Assembly: GCA_024405065.1 (NCBI GenBank)
Contig: JAKSPF010000003.1
Coordinates: forward strand, 1-24,248
Length of the DNA: 24,248 nt
Source of the DNA: Sphaerochaetaceae bacterium
GTDB taxonomy: Bacteria > Spirochaetota > Spirochaetia > Sphaerochaetales > Sphaerochaetaceae
Direction of reading: 5' to 3'
The notes under the pieces are model-generated. The model was given only the letters and a program-made list of their open reading frames with translations, had not been told where the DNA came from and made no database searches. How positions within the stretch are numbered: the first letter of the stretch is position 1; each line of letters starts with the position of its first letter. Below, one piece after another: positions 21,496 to 24,248 of this stretch. The position numbers were made by a program, and so were the translations under genes.

Positions 21496-22275
21496 TTATT
21501 TAGTCAAAAGCATTGAGTCCTTTGCCACTGAGAACAGTCCCATAAGATCGTTAACTGTAAGTCTCTCTTTCTCTCCGTCTCTGACATCAAGAATTATTTT
21601 CCCGCTATCCATCATAATCAGCCTGTTTCCGTATTCAAGAGCGTCTTTCATATTGTGAGTTATCATCAGAGTGGTAAGATTGCTTTCCGAGATCGCCATT
21701 TGAGTCATTTTCAGCACCTTAGACGCAGTTTTAGGGTCAAGAGCCGCAGTATGTTCATCCAACAGCAACACTTCCGGCTTTTTTATAACTGCCATTAAGA
21801 GAGTCAGAGCCTGACGTTGCCCCCCGGAAAGAAGATATACCTTGTTGTTCAACCTGTCCTCAAGACCAAGGTCAAACATTTGCAACAATTTTCTGTACTC
21901 TTCCCTTTCCTTTTCCGAAATTCCCCATTTCAGACCACGTTTCTGACCCCTTCTGACAGCAAGCGCAAGATTTTCTTCTATCAGCATGGACGGGCAGGTT
22001 CCCATCATCGGATCCTGAAACACCCGCCCGAAAATAGATGCCCGCTTGAAATCCTGAAGACCTGTAATATCTGTCCCGTTTACGATAATCGTACCCTCAT
22101 CAACAGGGAAAACTCCGGCAACAACATTCAGCAATGTGGACTTTCCTGCACCGTTTCCACCTATAACAGTGACAAAATCACCGTCATTCAAAGTAAGATC
22201 TATACCGTTCAGAGCCACTCTCTCGTTTATGGTTCCGGGATTGAATATCTTTTTCAGATTTTTGATTTCAAGCAT
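21496..22275 (-). CDS. ABC transporter ATP-binding protein (TrpZ-like)
   Basis: Cytoplasmic ATPase driving the importer encoded with it. 259 residues with all motifs: Walker A G-G-N-G-A-G-K-S-T (39-47), Q-loop V-F-Q-D-P, signature L-S-G-G-Q-R-Q-A (149-156), Walker B L-L-L-D-E (170-174), D-loop A-A-L-D and switch H in M-I-T-H-N-M. The D-P-M-M-G-T sequence after the Q-loop is common in ATPases of PF04392-type importers. Its start overlaps the permease stop by 8 nt. It is the last gene of the operon; no clear hairpin terminator is seen in 21429-21495, so readthrough into the PPTase gene is possible. Confidence 0.92.
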   Translation of the reverse strand: MLEIKNLKKIFNPGTINERVALNGIDLTLNDGDFVTVIGGNGAGKSTLLNVVAGVFPVDEGTIIVNGTDITGLQDFKRASIFGRVFQDPMMGTCPSMLIEENLALAVRRGQKRGLKWGISEKEREEYRKLLQMFDLGLEDRLNNKVYLLSGGQRQALTLLMAVIKKPEVLLLDEHTAALDPKTASKVLKMTQMAISESNLTTLMITHNMKDALEYGNRLIMMDSGKIILDVRDGEKERLTVNDLMGLFSVAKDSMLLTK

Positions 22276-23173
22276 GTCTGACCCCCTTTTTCATATTAGG
22301 AACAGAAAGAAACAGAGCGACCAACACCGCAGAAACAAGTTTGAGATCATTTGTATTAAGCCCGAGCTGAAGCGTAATCTGAAGAACCAGATAATAAATC
22401 ACCGAACCGATTACAACGCCTGTAAGCATGAGTGCAAAGTTTCTGAAAATATTTTTAAACACGGTCTCTCCGATAATAACCGCAGCAAGACCTATGACAA
22501 TTGCTCCTCGTCCCATATTGACATCTGCAGACCCCTGATACTGAACAAGAAGAGCTCCGGAAAGAGCAACAAGACCGTTGGCAATCATAAACCCGATAAT
22601 AATATTTGCTTCAGTGTTTATTCCCTGAGCCCGTGCCATTGCAGCATTACCGCCGGTTGCTCTTATTGAACAACCCTTTTCAGTACCGAAAAACCAGTAA
22701 ATGAGGAGAACGATGACAGCCGTAATCAGAAGCAGAACAGGCAACGGATTTTTAATAACGGAAATATCTCTTACAAACCTTTGCGATACCAAAAGTCTGT
22801 ATTTATCCACGCTGACAGGCTGATTTGACTTTCCTCCGAGTATTCTGAGATTTACAGAGTACAGAGCAAGCTGCGTAAGGATACCTGCAAGGATTGCAGG
22901 TATCTTACACTTTGTATGCAAAATTGCAGTTACAAAACCTGCAGCGGCTCCGGCAAAAGAAGCAATAACCAGTGCAAGAACAACAGGAGTTCCCTGTCTT
23001 ATAAGCATTACACAGACAACACCGCCCGTTGCAATTGAACCGTCAACTGTGAGATCCGATATGTTCATGATTCTGAATGTCATATAGACACCCAGTGCCA
23101 TGATTCCCCAGATTATTCCCTGTGCAAAGGCTCCCGGAAGAGAATTTATAAAAGGCATTAAAAATCTCATCAT
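22268..23173 (-). CDS. ABC transporter permease (TrpY-like, branched-chain/BPD_transp_2 type)
   Basis: Inner-membrane permease, 301 residues, with about eight to nine hydrophobic helices. The opening W-G-I-M-A-L-G-V-Y-M-T-F-R-I and D-L-T-V-D-G-S-I-A-T-G-G are typical of permeases paired with PF04392 binding proteins. A central A-T-G-G-N loop and R-A-Q-G-I-N correspond to the ATPase-coupling region. Two adjacent ATGs (23173 and 23170) are possible starts, 4 nt after the binding-protein stop, with GTGAG upstream. Confidence 0.9.
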   Translation of the reverse strand: MMRFLMPFINSLPGAFAQGIIWGIMALGVYMTFRIMNISDLTVDGSIATGGVVCVMLIRQGTPVVLALVIASFAGAAAGFVTAILHTKCKIPAILAGILTQLALYSVNLRILGGKSNQPVSVDKYRLLVSQRFVRDISVIKNPLPVLLLITAVIVLLIYWFFGTEKGCSIRATGGNAAMARAQGINTEANIIIGFMIANGLVALSGALLVQYQGSADVNMGRGAIVIGLAAVIIGETVFKNIFRNFALMLTGVVIGSVIYYLVLQITLQLGLNTNDLKLVSAVLVALFLSVPNMKKGVRHA

Positions 23174-23177
23174 ATTC

Positions 23178-24134
23178 TCACTGGATTGCCGTGTAACCTG
23201 CTTTAGGTGTTATACCGTAAATTTTACACATATCGGCGTTGTACATCTTAACAGCCGGTGCAAATTCAACGGGCATTTCGGAAACATCAGCACCTTCAGT
23301 AAGAATCTTCACTGCCATCTTTCCCGTTGTAAACCCAAGGTCATAGTAATTTATTGAAAGTGTTGCAAGTCCGCAACCTGCACAAAGGTTGGCTTCACCG
23401 GCAATGACAGGAGTTTTTGAAGCAATCACTACGTTGGCAATAGCTTCCGCATTAGACGCTGCCGTGTTGTCTGTCGGAATGTAGATAACATCACAGGAAT
23501 CGCAGGCTTTTTGTGTTACAGATGTGATATCATTGGTATCCGTAAATGAAAATCTTGTTGTTTTGATCTTCATTTCTGCAAAGTATTTTTCAATTTCTTC
23601 AATCTGGAAAATACTGTTTGCCTCATTACTGCAGTACAGAAGACCTACTGTTTTTGCATCGGGAAACCATTCCTTGAGAATCTGAGCCTGTTCTTTAAGA
23701 GAGGCAAGATCACTTGTTCCGCTCACGTTTGTACCGACTGTTCCGTTCCACGAATCAAGTTCAAGAGCTACTGCGTAATGTGTAATTGAAGTTCCCAGAA
23801 CGGGAATTGATGATGTTGCAGATGCAGCTGCCTGCAGAGGAGCTGTTGCATTTGCCATAATAAGATCAACATTTTTTGAAACAAAACCGTTTATGATTGT
23901 TGAACAGTTGTTCATTTCACCGGAAGCATTCTGCTCGTCAAAAGCAATTCTGTCTCCGAGTGCTTCATTCAAAGCATCCTTAAAACCCTGTGTTGCTGCG
24001 TCAAGTGCCGGATGCTGAACAAGCTGGCACATACCCACCGTAAATTTTCCGTCAGTCTTTTCTGCGGAACCTGTTGCAAACAAACATGTTGTTGCAATAA
24101 CCGTTACAAATGCAAAAATCAAAAATTTTTTCAT
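23178..24134 (-). CDS. ABC transporter substrate-binding protein (TrpX-like, PF04392 type)
   Basis: Extracytoplasmic solute receptor, 318 residues, first gene of the importer operon. The signal peptide (M-K-K-F-L-I-F-A-F-V) ends C-L-F-A-T-G-S-A-E-K. Signal peptidase I cleavage after L-F-A is likely; lipidation at C17 is a weaker possibility. The mature part shows two alternating alpha/beta lobes typical of ABC_sub_bind proteins: V-G-M-C-Q-L-V-Q-H-P-A-L-D near the start, V-G-L-L-Y-C-S-N-E-A-N-S and I-Y-I-P-T-D-N-T-A-A-S-N. Members studied bind aromatic amino acids such as tryptophan, but the ligand here is not proven. The start at 24134 has the Shine-Dalgarno GGAGAG directly after a run of 13 A. 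Confidence 0.92.
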   Translation of the reverse strand: MKKFLIFAFVTVIATTCLFATGSAEKTDGKFTVGMCQLVQHPALDAATQGFKDALNEALGDRIAFDEQNASGEMNNCSTIINGFVSKNVDLIMANATAPLQAAASATSSIPVLGTSITHYAVALELDSWNGTVGTNVSGTSDLASLKEQAQILKEWFPDAKTVGLLYCSNEANSIFQIEEIEKYFAEMKIKTTRFSFTDTNDITSVTQKACDSCDVIYIPTDNTAASNAEAIANVVIASKTPVIAGEANLCAGCGLATLSINYYDLGFTTGKMAVKILTEGADVSEMPVEFAPAVKMYNADMCKIYGITPKAGYTAIQ

Positions 24135-24147
24135 CTCTTCACTCTCC

Positions 24148-24160
24148 TTTTTTTTTTTTT
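24148..24160 (-). repeat. A13 homopolymer directly before the binding-protein Shine-Dalgarno
   Basis: Thirteen consecutive T on the plus strand (A on the coding strand) abut GGAGAG, about 14-26 bases upstream of the start codon. Tracts of this length are prone to slipped-strand change and polymerase slippage, and could vary the leader length. Confidence 0.8.
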
Positions 24161-24203
24161 AATTGTTCAGCTTCGAACTAAACCGTTAAATAAAAAACCG
24201 AAA

Positions 24204-24234
24204 TTACTGTCGTCCGTTACTTTGCAGAGTTACT
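24204..24234 (-). promoter_or_regulatory. Three AGTAA half-sites at 13-bp spacing upstream of the ABC importer
   Basis: On the minus strand AGTAA occurs at 24234-24230, 24221-24217 and 24208-24204, each step exactly 13 bp. Regular short direct repeats upstream of an operon suggest a DNA-binding regulator, but each half-site is only 5 bp, so chance is quite possible. No T-box or tryptophan leader peptide is seen in 24135-24248. Confidence 0.3.
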
Positions 24235-24248
24235 GAGTAATAGTTGTA

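Noticed and set aside
22136..22669. 177-codon plus-strand frame opposite the ABC ATPase and permease
   Set aside because: Antisense to two clear ABC genes, Cys/His/Lys-rich composition typical of a reverse-frame artefact.
24135..24248. T-box or tryptophan attenuator leader for the TrpX-like operon
   Set aside because: No T-box motif, no Trp-codon leader peptide and no terminator hairpin could be seen in the 114 nt available.
1..24248. CRISPR array, prophage, toxin-antitoxin or restriction system
   Set aside because: No regularly spaced repeat array, phage structural or integrase gene, or small toxin pair was seen; the only direct repeats are the 33-bp pair and short AGTAA sites.

Overview
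The window looks like a chromosomal segment of a host-associated spirochaete, most likely Treponema or a close relative. The main clue is the periplasmic binding protein at the right end, whose export signal runs into an F-A-T-G-S-A-E-K junction of the kind common in treponemal ABC binding proteins. Supporting clues are the moderately AT-rich composition and tightly packed operons with TGATG or ATGA stop/start overlaps. The assignment is inferred from protein style; no ribosomal marker is present.

Layout. (1) 1-55: 5' part of a Met (CAT) tRNA on the minus strand, probably the initiator, with its own promoter. (2) 331-3629, plus strand: a small heat-shock protein behind a sigma-54-like element, then a strong stem-loop, then a trkA-trkH potassium-uptake operon. 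(3) 3630-3794: a convergent junction holding two copies of a 33-bp repeat. (4) 3795-13090, minus strand: a DNA-repair and translation operon transcribed addB-addA-rimO-pcrA, with 1-nt overlaps at two of its three junctions. (5) 13254-14096, plus strand: a CPBP-family membrane protease whose leader is a long hairpin. (6) 14149-14474: the left end of an IS66-type element with only its small tnpA. (7) 14498-18625, minus strand: a four-gene operon of a single chromate-transporter half, an AlkD-type alkylation repair protein, an unassigned GT-B-like protein, and a MATE transporter fused to a GHKL (anti-sigma-kinase-like) domain. (8) 18773-20524: an exported GH13 alpha-glucosidase lipoprotein ending in a perfect hairpin terminator. 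(9) 20521-20701: a remnant of an NRPS-type adenylation domain directly behind a Sfp-type phosphopantetheinyl transferase (20703-21401). (10) 21496-24134: an ABC importer operon of the TrpXYZ/PF04392 type.

The core parts (tRNA, Trk, AddAB/RimO/PcrA, ABC importer) look ordinary. The stretch from about 13.1 to 21.4 kb looks accessory: it holds a truncated insertion sequence, a decayed biosynthetic gene, an unusual transporter fusion and hairpin-bounded genes.

The most interesting observations are the hidden adenylation-domain remnant, which ends within a few bases of the glucosidase start codon and sits behind an apparently intact PPTase, and the MATE-GHKL fusion with a degenerate N-box in an operon with a GT-B-like protein.
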